The notes under the pieces: model-generated
What the model was told of the DNA's origin: nothing
The model's database searches: none
Seen by the model: the letters and a program-made list of their open reading frames with translations, nothing else
Made by a program: the position numbers and the translations under genes
Shown here: one piece after another, positions 1 through 5,599 of the stretch
Position numbering within the stretch: the first letter of the stretch is position 1
Layout of the letters: each line of letters starts with the position of its first letter
Source: CAVPGH01 sp046726955
Lineage (GTDB): Bacteria; Acidobacteriota; Vicinamibacteria; Fen-336
Direction of reading: 5' to 3'
NCBI GenBank assembly: GCA_046726955.1
Contig: JBKPBQ010000495.1
Span: forward strand, 1-6,981
DNA length: 6,981 nucleotides

Positions 1-1220
1 CCCTTGACCCGATGCTGGAGGGGGTTCTCGACCTGCGCGAACTCCTCGAAGATGCGTTCCTGGTCCTCGGAGGCGATGCCGATGCCGGTGTCGGCGACCG
101 CGAAGGCGACGGCGGCGCCGCCGTCGGCGAGGGTGGCGCTCACCCGCACCTCACCCTGCTCGGTGTACTTGAGCGCGTTCGAGATGAAGTTCCGCAAGAT
201 CTGGGACACCTTGCCCTCGTCGGTGTGGAGCGGCGGGATGTCGGCGGCGGGCTCGAAGACGAGGCGAAGCGACTCGTTCACGAGGAGCGGCCGCAGCATG
301 CCGCGGAGCGCGCCGAACAGGCTCTCGACGTCGAATTCCACGGGCCGCACCGTCACCTTGCCCGCCTCCACTTTGGCGAGGTCGAGAAGATCGTTGACGA
401 GCTCGGTCAGATCCCGCGCGCCCTGGCGGATGAAGCCGACCTGCTTCTCCTGCTCGGGGGTGAGTGGGCCGTCCATTCGCTCCAGCAGGAGGTGTGAGAG
501 CGCGGTGATGGAGTTGAGCGGCGTCCGGAACTCGTGGCTCATGTTCGAGAGGAAGCGCGACTTCATCTCGTCGGCGCGGCGGAGGTGGTCGGCCTTCTCG
601 TCGAGCTCGGCATAGAGGGCGAGGACACCGCGGTTCGTGTCCTGCAGCTCCTCGTTGAGCCGCACGAGCTCGTCCTGGCGGCTCTTGAGCTCGTCCAGCG
701 CGCGCAGGAGCTCCTGGTTGTGCTCCCTCACCTCCTCGAAGGCGTTCTGGGGGCTGAGGTGTTGCAGCTCGCCGGCGATGTGGGGGATCGTCTGCGCAGT
801 CACGAGCGGTGCGGCCGCGGGGAGGATCTTCTTCAGCCAGACCGTCGTGCCCCGCCCGGGCTCGCTCTCCACCTTGAACCAGTCCATGAGCCGGCGCGCT
901 CCCAGGAGCCCGAGGCCCATTCCGGTCTCCGAGCGGTAGTGCCCGGAGAGGACGTGCTTGAGGTTCGGGATTCCCGGTCCCTGGTCGGCCACCTCGACCA
1001 CGAGCACCTGGGGCGCGGTCTTTCCCTCCACGCGGAAGAGGGCGCGGCCGACCTTCGCGTAGCTGAAGACGTTGCGCGCGATCTCCGAGACCGCGGTGGC
1101 GATGCGCGCCTGGTCCTGGTTGTCGAAGCCGAGGAGCGCCGCGATCTGCCGAGCGCGCTGGCGGGCGAGAACGACGTCGTGCTCGAAACGGATCTCGAGC
1201 GTGAGCAGGGTGACGTTCAC
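1..1220 (-). CDS. Histidine kinase with N-terminal RsbT-like ATPase domain (partial, runs off left edge)
   Basis: Reading leftward from a GTG at 1220, I translate 406 residues with no stop before the window edge. Residues 1-132 form an RsbT/anti-sigma-type GHKL ATPase domain: N box SEIARN (45-50), G1 box DQGPGI (79-84), G2-like TGMGLGLLGARR (99-110). Residues about 160-220 are a charged heptad-like coiled-coil linker. A HisKA domain follows with the phospho-acceptor His229 in MSHEFRTPLNSI, then a second, canonical HATPase: N box NFISNALKYT, G1 DTGIGI (377-382), F box around FEEFAQVE. The window ends just before the expected C-terminal G2 box. The GTG overlaps the TGA of the phosphatase gene by four bases (GTGA), and a GAGG lies 7 bases upstream (1228-1231). 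No membrane segment is seen, so it is probably a cytoplasmic kinase receiving its signal through the N-terminal domain or the stressosome. Domain identity is certain; the role as output of the RsbRST module is inferred from context. A receiver domain or separate response regulator may lie off the edge. Confidence 0.93.
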   Translation of the reverse strand, partial: MNVTLLTLEIRFEHDVVLARQRARQIAALLGFDNQDQARIATAVSEIARNVFSYAKVGRALFRVEGKTAPQVLVVEVADQGPGIPNLKHVLSGHYRSETGMGLGLLGARRLMDWFKVESEPGRGTTVWLKKILPAAAPLVTAQTIPHIAGELQHLSPQNAFEEVREHNQELLRALDELKSRQDELVRLNEELQDTNRGVLALYAELDEKADHLRRADEMKSRFLSNMSHEFRTPLNSITALSHLLLERMDGPLTPEQEKQVGFIRQGARDLTELVNDLLDLAKVEAGKVTVRPVEFDVESLFGALRGMLRPLLVNESLRLVFEPAADIPPLHTDEGKVSQILRNFISNALKYTEQGEVRVSATLADGGAAVAFAVADTGIGIASEDQERIFEEFAQVENPLQHRVK

Positions 1221-2263
1221 CGCGAGACCTCGAGGCCGCGCACCGCGATCACGGTGACGTCGTCGCGGCCGCGCGCCCAGTCGCGGTAGAGCACGCCCGC
1301 GACGAGGCTGGGGTCGCGGGCGGCGAGCCCCGGGTAGTCGTCGAGGCTCCACCTCGTCTGCAGCCCGTCGGAGTGGAGGACGAGGAGCCCGTCGTCCCGC
1401 CACGCGTAGGAGAACTCACGCAGGGAGGTCACCATGTGGCCGAGCGTGCCGTTCATCGAGACGAGACGCTGGGTGCCGCCGGGAGACCACACGGACGCGG
1501 AGATGTTGCCCACGCCCGCGTAACGCACGGCGCCCGCTCCCGGCTGGACTTCGGCGATCGCGGCCACGGCGCCGCGCGTCGGGTGCAGCGCCTCGTGCAT
1601 CGTCTCGAGGAGGGGAATGAGCGGCGTCTTTGGGTTGTCGAGAAAGGTTTCGACCGCGCGCGCCGCCGCTTCGGCGGCTCCCTCGCCGTGGCCGACTCCG
1701 TCCACGAGGAGCAAGCGCGAACCTCCGGCGACAGGGAGGCAAGCCCACGCGTCGCCGGAGGCCTCCTCGCCGCGCAGGGGAAGGCACACCGCTCCCACCG
1801 CCATGGCGACGCGAGCCGCCGTCGGGTCCACCGCCGGAGCGGAGGCGTACAGGCGAGAGACGATCGCGGTGCCGCGGCCGGGCAGGGAGTGCAGGTCGAA
1901 GACGTCGGACTGGCGGCGGATCGCCCCCAGACCCGTTCCCGACGTGCCCCGCGACGAGTAGCCGTCGGCGAGCGACTCCGCGACGTTCGCGATTCCCTGG
2001 CCGCAGTCGAGGGCGAGGACCTCCACGCCCGCGGGCCCCGGCCCCTTCAACGTGCGCAGCACGATCTCGCCGCCGCCTCCGTGCCGCACCACGTTCGTGC
2101 CCGCCTCCGTGACCACGAGCGCGAGCGCCCCTGCCTTCTCGGCGTCGAAGCCGGCGGCGCGGGCGAGGACCCCCCCTCGCCGCCGGGCTTCCGCGACCTG
2201 GCTGGCCTCGGTGACGGGAATCGTCCACTGTCGGCGGTCCGTCGACGGCTCGCTCACTTCCAT
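1217..2263 (-). CDS. RsbT-like ATPase fused to SpoIIE/RsbX-type PP2C serine phosphatase
   Basis: A 348-residue two-domain protein. Residues about 12-140 are an RsbT/RsbW-like GHKL ATPase domain: N box TEAGTN (52-57), G1 box DCGQGI (86-91), G2 box GTSGTGLGAIRR (106-117). Residues about 150-345 are a PP2C-like phosphatase of the SpoIIE/RsbX type, with the expected metal aspartates in SGD (Asp171), VDGVGHG (Asp188), HSDG (Asp299) and RDDVTV (Asp334/335), plus the GVGNI motif (250-254). Family knowledge: RsbX removes phosphate from RsbS and RsbR to reset the stressosome, and it sits next to rsbRST. The position directly after rsbT and the compact phosphatase domain favour that job. The N-terminal ATPase could be a regulatory, RsbT-mimicking docking domain, or an active kinase that makes the protein bifunctional; the sequence does not decide. 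The ATG at 2263 overlaps the end of rsbT by 10 bases. No clear Shine-Dalgarno is visible there, which suggests translational coupling. Confidence 0.95.
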   Translation of the reverse strand: MEVSEPSTDRRQWTIPVTEASQVAEARRRGGVLARAAGFDAEKAGALALVVTEAGTNVVRHGGGGEIVLRTLKGPGPAGVEVLALDCGQGIANVAESLADGYSSRGTSGTGLGAIRRQSDVFDLHSLPGRGTAIVSRLYASAPAVDPTAARVAMAVGAVCLPLRGEEASGDAWACLPVAGGSRLLLVDGVGHGEGAAEAAARAVETFLDNPKTPLIPLLETMHEALHPTRGAVAAIAEVQPGAGAVRYAGVGNISASVWSPGGTQRLVSMNGTLGHMVTSLREFSYAWRDDGLLVLHSDGLQTRWSLDDYPGLAARDPSLVAGVLYRDWARGRDDVTVIAVRGLEVSR

Positions 2264-2610
2264 CGGGCCGCGGTCACCCGCGTGCCCCTCCCCAGCTCGG
2301 AGTCGATCGAGAACTCCGACATAAGCTTCTTCGCCCCGCTCAGACCGAGCCCCAGCCCGGTGCCCGTGCTGTAGCCCTCCTTCAGGGCGAGGGCGACGTC
2401 GGGGATGCCCGGCCCCTTGTCCTCGAAGACGAGCTTCACCCCGCGCGGCCCCTGGCCGTTCACCACCTCCAGCTGCAGCTCGCCTCCGCCTCCGTGCACG
2501 AGGGTGTTGCGCGCGAGCTCGCTCGCGGCCGTCACCACCTTCGTCTGCTCCACGAGCGTGAAGCCGACGGCCACGGCGGCCTCGCGCACGACCTTGCGGA
2601 CGCGCACCAC
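2254..2610 (-). CDS. rsbT: RsbT serine/threonine-protein kinase (stressosome switch kinase); start uncertain
   Basis: GHKL-type serine kinase of the RsbT family. From the GTG at 2610 it has 118 residues: N box ASELARN (29-35), G1 DKGPGIPD (64-71), G2 STGTGLGLGLSGAKKL (81-96), ending in a family-typical RVTAARWK. RsbT is held by the RsbR-RsbS stressosome, phosphorylates RsbS and RsbR on stress, then leaves to switch on an output protein. The start is a problem. In-frame codons upstream of 2610 encode SERLAIRTQEDV, which looks like the first beta strand and helix start of RsbT (compare the N-terminus of Bacillus RsbT), so the real protein probably begins earlier. The only nearby in-frame candidate is a CTG at 2652-2650, inside the end of rsbS (132 residues). 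A GTG at 2642, overlapping the rsbS stop as GTGA, is out of frame by one base. A perfect AGGAGG (2618-2613) precedes the GTGs at 2610 and 2607. The 2610 start given here is the conservative choice. Family assignment is very secure. Confidence 0.9.
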   Translation of the reverse strand: MVRVRKVVREAAVAVGFTLVEQTKVVTAASELARNTLVHGGGGELQLEVVNGQGPRGVKLVFEDKGPGIPDVALALKEGYSTGTGLGLGLSGAKKLMSEFSIDSELGRGTRVTAARWK

Positions 2611-2612
2611 GT

Positions 2613-2618
2613 CCTCCT
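2613..2618 (-). promoter_or_regulatory. Perfect AGGAGG Shine-Dalgarno-like site at rsbT
   Basis: On the minus strand AGGAGG is followed by AC and then two consecutive GTG codons (2610 and 2607), giving spacings of 2 and 5 bases. The 5-base spacing to the second GTG is ribosome-compatible. The site lies within codons that look like conserved RsbT sequence (TQED). It is therefore either the true ribosome binding site of an N-terminally shortened RsbT or a chance match inside a longer gene. Confidence 0.45.
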
Positions 2619-2638
2619 GCGTGCGGATCGCGAGTCGC

Positions 2639-3025
2639 TCACTCCGCGGCAGCGCCGGCCTCTCTCCGCCGCTCGAGCGACGACTGGATGAGCTCCATCC
2701 CCTTCTCCACGTCGAGGGCGGTCCGCACCCCGGGCAGCGACAGCCCGAGCTCGACGAGCGTGATCGCCACCGCGGGCTGCATGCCCACCACCACCGTCTC
2801 CGCGTCGAGCACCCGCGACATGGCGGCGATGTTGCCGAGCATGCGGCCGATGAAGGAGTCCACGATCTCGAGGGCGGAGATGTCGATGAGCACGCCCCGC
2901 GCCTCTCGGGCGCGGATCGCGGTCATGAGGTCGTCCTGCAGGGTCATGGCCAGGCGGTCGTGCATGTCCACCTGGATCGTGACGAGGAGGTAGGGGCCCA
3001 GCTTCAGTATCGGGATGCGTTCCAT
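2639..3025 (-). CDS. rsbS: RsbS, STAS-domain stressosome scaffold and RsbT antagonist
   Basis: A 128-residue single STAS-domain protein, close in length to Bacillus RsbS and recognisable along its whole length: RIPILKLGPYLLVTIQ at the N-terminus, GVLIDISALEIVDSFIGRML around the phosphosite, then GMQPAVAITLVELG. Ser57 in IVDSFIG aligns with Bacillus RsbS Ser59, the residue phosphorylated by RsbT and dephosphorylated by RsbX. RsbS forms the core of the cytoplasmic stressosome together with RsbR and keeps RsbT sequestered while unphosphorylated. The C-terminal tail (about residues 112-128, ESLERRREAGAAAE-like) is a short charged, Ala-rich extension. The ATG at 3025 follows a GAGGA with 6-7 base spacing that overlaps the rsbR stop codon, so rsbR and rsbS are translationally linked; the intergenic gap is only 9 bases. 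Confidence 0.96.
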   Translation of the reverse strand: MERIPILKLGPYLLVTIQVDMHDRLAMTLQDDLMTAIRAREARGVLIDISALEIVDSFIGRMLGNIAAMSRVLDAETVVVGMQPAVAITLVELGLSLPGVRTALDVEKGMELIQSSLERRREAGAAAE

Positions 3026-3031
3026 GGCCGA

Positions 3032-3037
3032 TCCTCA
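3032..3037 (-). promoter_or_regulatory. rsbS ribosome binding site overlapping the rsbR stop codon
   Basis: The minus strand reads TGAGGA, where TGA is the rsbR stop and GAGGA is the Shine-Dalgarno. It lies six bases from the rsbS ATG. The overlap supports coupled translation of the two scaffold proteins. Confidence 0.7.
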
Positions 3038-3901
3038 GCTCGCGGCCTTGCTCACGGTGATTCCCGTCCTCTTGAAGGCGAGGGCGAGAGCGAGGGCGAG
3101 CGAGGGCTTCGTGACCACGTCGCCCAGGTTCACGCCGAGATGCACGATCGTCTGGGCGATCTGCGGCCGCACCCCGCTGATGATGCAGTCCGCCCCCATG
3201 AGCCGGGCCGCGGCCACCGTCTTGAGCAGATGCTGGGCGACGAGCGTGTCCACGGTGGCCACCCCGGTGATGTCGATGATCGCGATCGCGGAGCCCGTCT
3301 CCACGATCTGCTGGAGCAGGTTCTCCATCACGACCTGCGTGCGCGAGCTGTCGAGGGTACCGATGAGGGGGATGGCGAGGATTCCGTCCCAGAGCTTGAC
3401 CACCGGCGTCGAGAGCTCGATGAGCTCCTCCTGCTGCCGGCGGATGAGCGCCTCGCGCGCCTTCAGGAAGGCCTCTACCGTCATGAGCCCGAGCTTGTCG
3501 AGGAGGACCGTGATGGCCCACGTCTCGTCGGCGAGCGCTCGGGGGTCCGTCTCGAGCTCCTGGCTCAGCCGCGCGAAGAGCGGCTCCTTGAGCGAGAAGA
3601 TGAAGGTCGCGGTCTCCGAAGGCGAGAAGCCCGCGCGGGCGCGGCGGGCGGAGAGCGACTGCAGCATCTCGCGAGTCTCCGCCCACTCCGGGGCGGAGTC
3701 GACGTCAGAGACCCTGCCCGCGTGCTGGAGGGCCCGGGTCAGGGCGGCGAGGAAATCGCGGGACTGCGCGCGGAGGTCGTCGTCGCTGATGAGGTCCGCG
3801 CGCCGCGTGATCGCGGCGAGCTGCAGCTTCAACCACTGGTCGAGGATGTCGGCCTGTTGCGTCGAGAGGATCTCCGGCGTGCGGGTGGCGGCGCTGGGCA
3901 T
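3035..3901 (-). CDS. rsbR: RsbR-family stressosome sensor/scaffold (RsbRD-like N-domain plus STAS)
   Basis: A 288-residue protein. Residues about 10-155 are an all-helical N-terminal domain with no PAS, haem-binding or membrane features visible; it resembles the RsbRD-type N-domain of RsbT co-antagonist proteins and presumably senses an unidentified signal. A helix rich in charged residues (about 140-165) leads into a C-terminal STAS domain (about 166-280) with hallmark motifs IPLIGTLDSSR, IIDITGVATVDTLVAQHLL and GVRPQIAQTIVHLG. By alignment from memory, Thr219 in VDTLVA matches Bacillus RsbRA Thr205. The position of Thr171, 34 residues earlier, is Ser185 here. RsbR multimerises with RsbS to bind RsbT. 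The ATG at 3901 was chosen because GGAGG (3909-3905) lies just upstream and because the family N-terminus fits; an upstream in-frame ATG at 4102 would run into the neighbouring gene and add low-complexity sequence. The STAS end contains a repetitive Leu-Ala stretch (LALALALA). Confidence 0.95.
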   Translation of the reverse strand: MPSAATRTPEILSTQQADILDQWLKLQLAAITRRADLISDDDLRAQSRDFLAALTRALQHAGRVSDVDSAPEWAETREMLQSLSARRARAGFSPSETATFIFSLKEPLFARLSQELETDPRALADETWAITVLLDKLGLMTVEAFLKAREALIRRQQEELIELSTPVVKLWDGILAIPLIGTLDSSRTQVVMENLLQQIVETGSAIAIIDITGVATVDTLVAQHLLKTVAAARLMGADCIISGVRPQIAQTIVHLGVNLGDVVTKPSLALALALAFKRTGITVSKAAS

Positions 3902-3961
3902 GGGCCTCCGATCTCGCGCCGAGGCGAGCGAGGGCGGCGGCTCGCGGCGGCGCGAAAGACG

Positions 3962-3984
3962 CCCGCCGCGCGGGCCGCGGCGGG
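3962..3984 (-). terminator. GC-rich hairpin, possible weak terminator between phosphoesterase and rsbR
   Basis: A perfect 9-bp stem (CCCGCCGCG / CGCGGCGGG) with a 5-base loop lies 41 bases after the phosphoesterase stop codon in the minus direction. Only a short T run (TCTTT) follows on that strand, so it is not a classical intrinsic terminator. It could attenuate read-through into rsbR, or be a chance structure in very GC-rich DNA. No convincing promoter was found in the 124-base gap (3902-4025). Confidence 0.3.
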
Positions 3985-4025
3985 GTTGGGATTGGGGCGG
4001 CGAAAGGACGGTCTCCCGCGGCGGG

Positions 4026-5429
4026 TCACGCTCCCACCTCCACGACGGTGGTGCCGGCGACCGGCCGCTCGTCGGGACCGACGACCGGGAGTGGACGCCC
4101 ATCCTCCCCGATGGGAGAGACGACCGCGCGATCGCCTTCGATCCTCACGAGGAGAAAGTGGACGCGGGGGCAGAAGCCGACCGTTCCCGCTTCCGCGAAG
4201 CCGCGGGGAACGCCGGGGCGGACCTTGCCTCCGCCGCCCGTCACGAAGTAGTGGATGCCGTCCACGAGCGCGTGCTGGAAGTTGTGCTCGTGGCCGCTCA
4301 GGACGATCTTCACGCCGGACCGCCGGTAGAGAGGGACGAGGTGCTCGATGCTCGAGCGCGAGTTGCCCCACATCGGCCCCGCGCAGTACGGCGGGTGGTG
4401 CGCGAAGGCGATCCGCCAGCGCGGCGCGTCCGCCCCGTCGCGCTCAGGAAAGGCGGCGGCCAGGAACGGGGCGTGGTTCGCGTGGCGGAAGAAGCGCTCG
4501 CCGAAGAGCAGGAACCGCCGCGAGGTGTCGAGGCAGACGAGCTCGATACGCGAGCCGTAGCGGAAGCGGTAGAAGAGACCGGGACCGATCGAGGCGCGGC
4601 CCGCAGCTTCCTCGCCGAGGAGCCGCTCCGCGAGGTAGAAGTTGTCCATGATCTGGTCGCGGTCGTCGTTGACCTCGGTCTCGTTGCCGTCGTGGTTGCC
4701 GATGCACGGGTAGAAGGGGATGCGGTTCACTACGTACCGGTAGGGCTGGAAGAACGTGAAGAACCAGTCGTCGTCCTCGTCGCCCGTCGCTCCCACCGGG
4801 ATGCCGAGGAGGGATCGTCCCGCGTAGATGTTGTCGCCGGTGGTGAGCACGAGCCGGATTCCTTCGCGGCCGACGGCGGCTTCGAGGGCGGAAGCGAGCT
4901 CGCGCTGGCGACGGTGGTCGGTGGAGGGGCGCCGCACGCCGGTGCCGAAGTCCCCGATGGCGGCGAAGACGAGGGGCGCGTCCGCGTCCGGGCGGGGGTG
5001 CGTGCGGAACGCGTTCTCGTAGGAGCGCCCGGACTCGACGAGGCCCTGCTCGCCCGGGGTCCGGCCGAGCTGCCAGTCGCGGCGCGGCCCCGCCGCCCAT
5101 TCCTCCCCGTTGACGAAGACACGGTACGAGTAGGTGCGGTCCGCGTCGAGGCCGGAAACCCAGACGTGGTTGGCGGTCCGCGTCTCTCCGGTGGCTACGA
5201 CCGCCCCGTCGGCATCGCGGACCTCCACGCGCGCGGGGCCGTAGGGATCGGACTTCGAGCCGATCGAGGAGCGGCGCGGGGGATGCACGTTGTCGAGGTC
5301 GGAGTCGTCGACGAGCTTCCAGTCGGCGGTCTTCCGGGCGACCTTGAAGTAGAACCCGCCCCACGCGATCAGGGCCGACTTGTGGGTCAGCCCGGCCAGG
5401 TACAGGTATGGCTCGAAGTGGACTTCCAT
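4026..5429 (-). CDS. Purple-acid-phosphatase-like metallophosphoesterase with N-terminal Fn3-like domain
   Basis: A 467-residue protein. Residues about 1-145 form a beta-rich Fn3/PAP N-terminal-type region (for example VWVSGLDADRTYSYRVFVNG near 90-108). Residues about 152-430 are a calcineurin-like phosphoesterase with all metal-binding motifs: GDFGTG (Asp160), TGDNIYAG (Asp199, Tyr202), GNHDGN (Asn245, His246), FAHHPPY (His344/345) and SGHEHNFQ (His380, His382). The GDxxY tyrosine is typical of purple acid phosphatases, which use a dinuclear metal centre to hydrolyse phosphate esters. The substrate is unknown. No signal peptide or membrane segment is visible, unusual because PAP-type enzymes are mostly exported. 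I chose the ATG at 5429; a TTG at 5447 would add six residues, and neither has a good Shine-Dalgarno. It lies upstream of and on the same strand as rsbR, but the 124-base gap and hairpin leave co-transcription open. Confidence 0.93.
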   Translation of the reverse strand: MEVHFEPYLYLAGLTHKSALIAWGGFYFKVARKTADWKLVDDSDLDNVHPPRRSSIGSKSDPYGPARVEVRDADGAVVATGETRTANHVWVSGLDADRTYSYRVFVNGEEWAAGPRRDWQLGRTPGEQGLVESGRSYENAFRTHPRPDADAPLVFAAIGDFGTGVRRPSTDHRRQRELASALEAAVGREGIRLVLTTGDNIYAGRSLLGIPVGATGDEDDDWFFTFFQPYRYVVNRIPFYPCIGNHDGNETEVNDDRDQIMDNFYLAERLLGEEAAGRASIGPGLFYRFRYGSRIELVCLDTSRRFLLFGERFFRHANHAPFLAAAFPERDGADAPRWRIAFAHHPPYCAGPMWGNSRSSIEHLVPLYRRSGVKIVLSGHEHNFQHALVDGIHYFVTGGGGKVRPGVPRGFAEAGTVGFCPRVHFLLVRIEGDRAVVSPIGEDGRPLPVVGPDERPVAGTTVVEVGA

Positions 5430-5599
5430 TCTGTAGAAATTGCACAACCCTGCCCGCAGAGAGGGCGTCAGGAACCAGCCGATCGCGCTCTCTTGCGGCC
5501 CGGGTTGGGAGCGCCCTCCGGGTGTGCAAGGGGTGTGCCCCGCTTCTTTACGAAAATCGGGGTGTGCAACCGCGAAGAAGCGGTTACGATCGAAAGGTC
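5430..5599. promoter_or_regulatory. Divergent intergenic region with short direct repeats
   Basis: This 170-base spacer separates the divergent phosphoesterase and beta-helix genes and must hold at least one promoter for each if they are transcribed independently. GGTGTGCAA occurs at 5521-5529 and again at 5561-5569, exactly 40 bases apart, and the core GGTGTGC occurs once more at 5532-5538. An inverted partial copy (TTGCACA) lies at 5440-5446. The stretch around 5543-5557 is the most AT-rich part. I could not identify a convincing -35/-10 pair on either strand. Confidence 0.4.
5568..5585 (+). repeat. Perfect 6-bp stem hairpin before the beta-helix gene
   Basis: AACCGC (5568-5573) and GCGGTT (5580-5585) form a perfect inverted repeat around the loop GAAGAA. 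It lies 14 bases upstream of the chosen GTG start of the exported protein gene. It could be an operator half-site pair or a 5' leader hairpin. If the alternative GTG at 5564 is used instead, it would lie within the coding sequence. Confidence 0.4.

Noticed and set aside
3270..3292. GCGATCGC-type palindromic sequence near 3281
   Set aside because: It lies inside the coding sequence for the conserved STAS segment AIAIIDITG and is explained by codon choice.
2532..3686. Minus-strand 384-codon frame through rsbR, rsbS and rsbT
   Set aside because: It is out of frame with three recognised proteins and gives an Arg/Pro/His-rich product without domains.
3902..4102. Upstream ATG (4102) extending rsbR by 67 residues
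   Set aside because: The extension is Arg/Pro/Ser-rich, overlaps the end of the phosphoesterase gene, and the ATG at 3901 has a GGAGG just upstream.
2405..4651. Long plus-strand open frame of 748 codons
   Set aside because: It lies antisense to rsbT, rsbS, rsbR and the phosphoesterase; its product is a low-complexity Arg/Gly/Asp-rich sequence typical of high-GC shadow frames.
5430..5447. TTG start six codons upstream for the phosphoesterase
   Set aside because: The extra residues show no family resemblance and the TTG has no ribosome binding site; the ATG at 5429 is simpler, though not proven.
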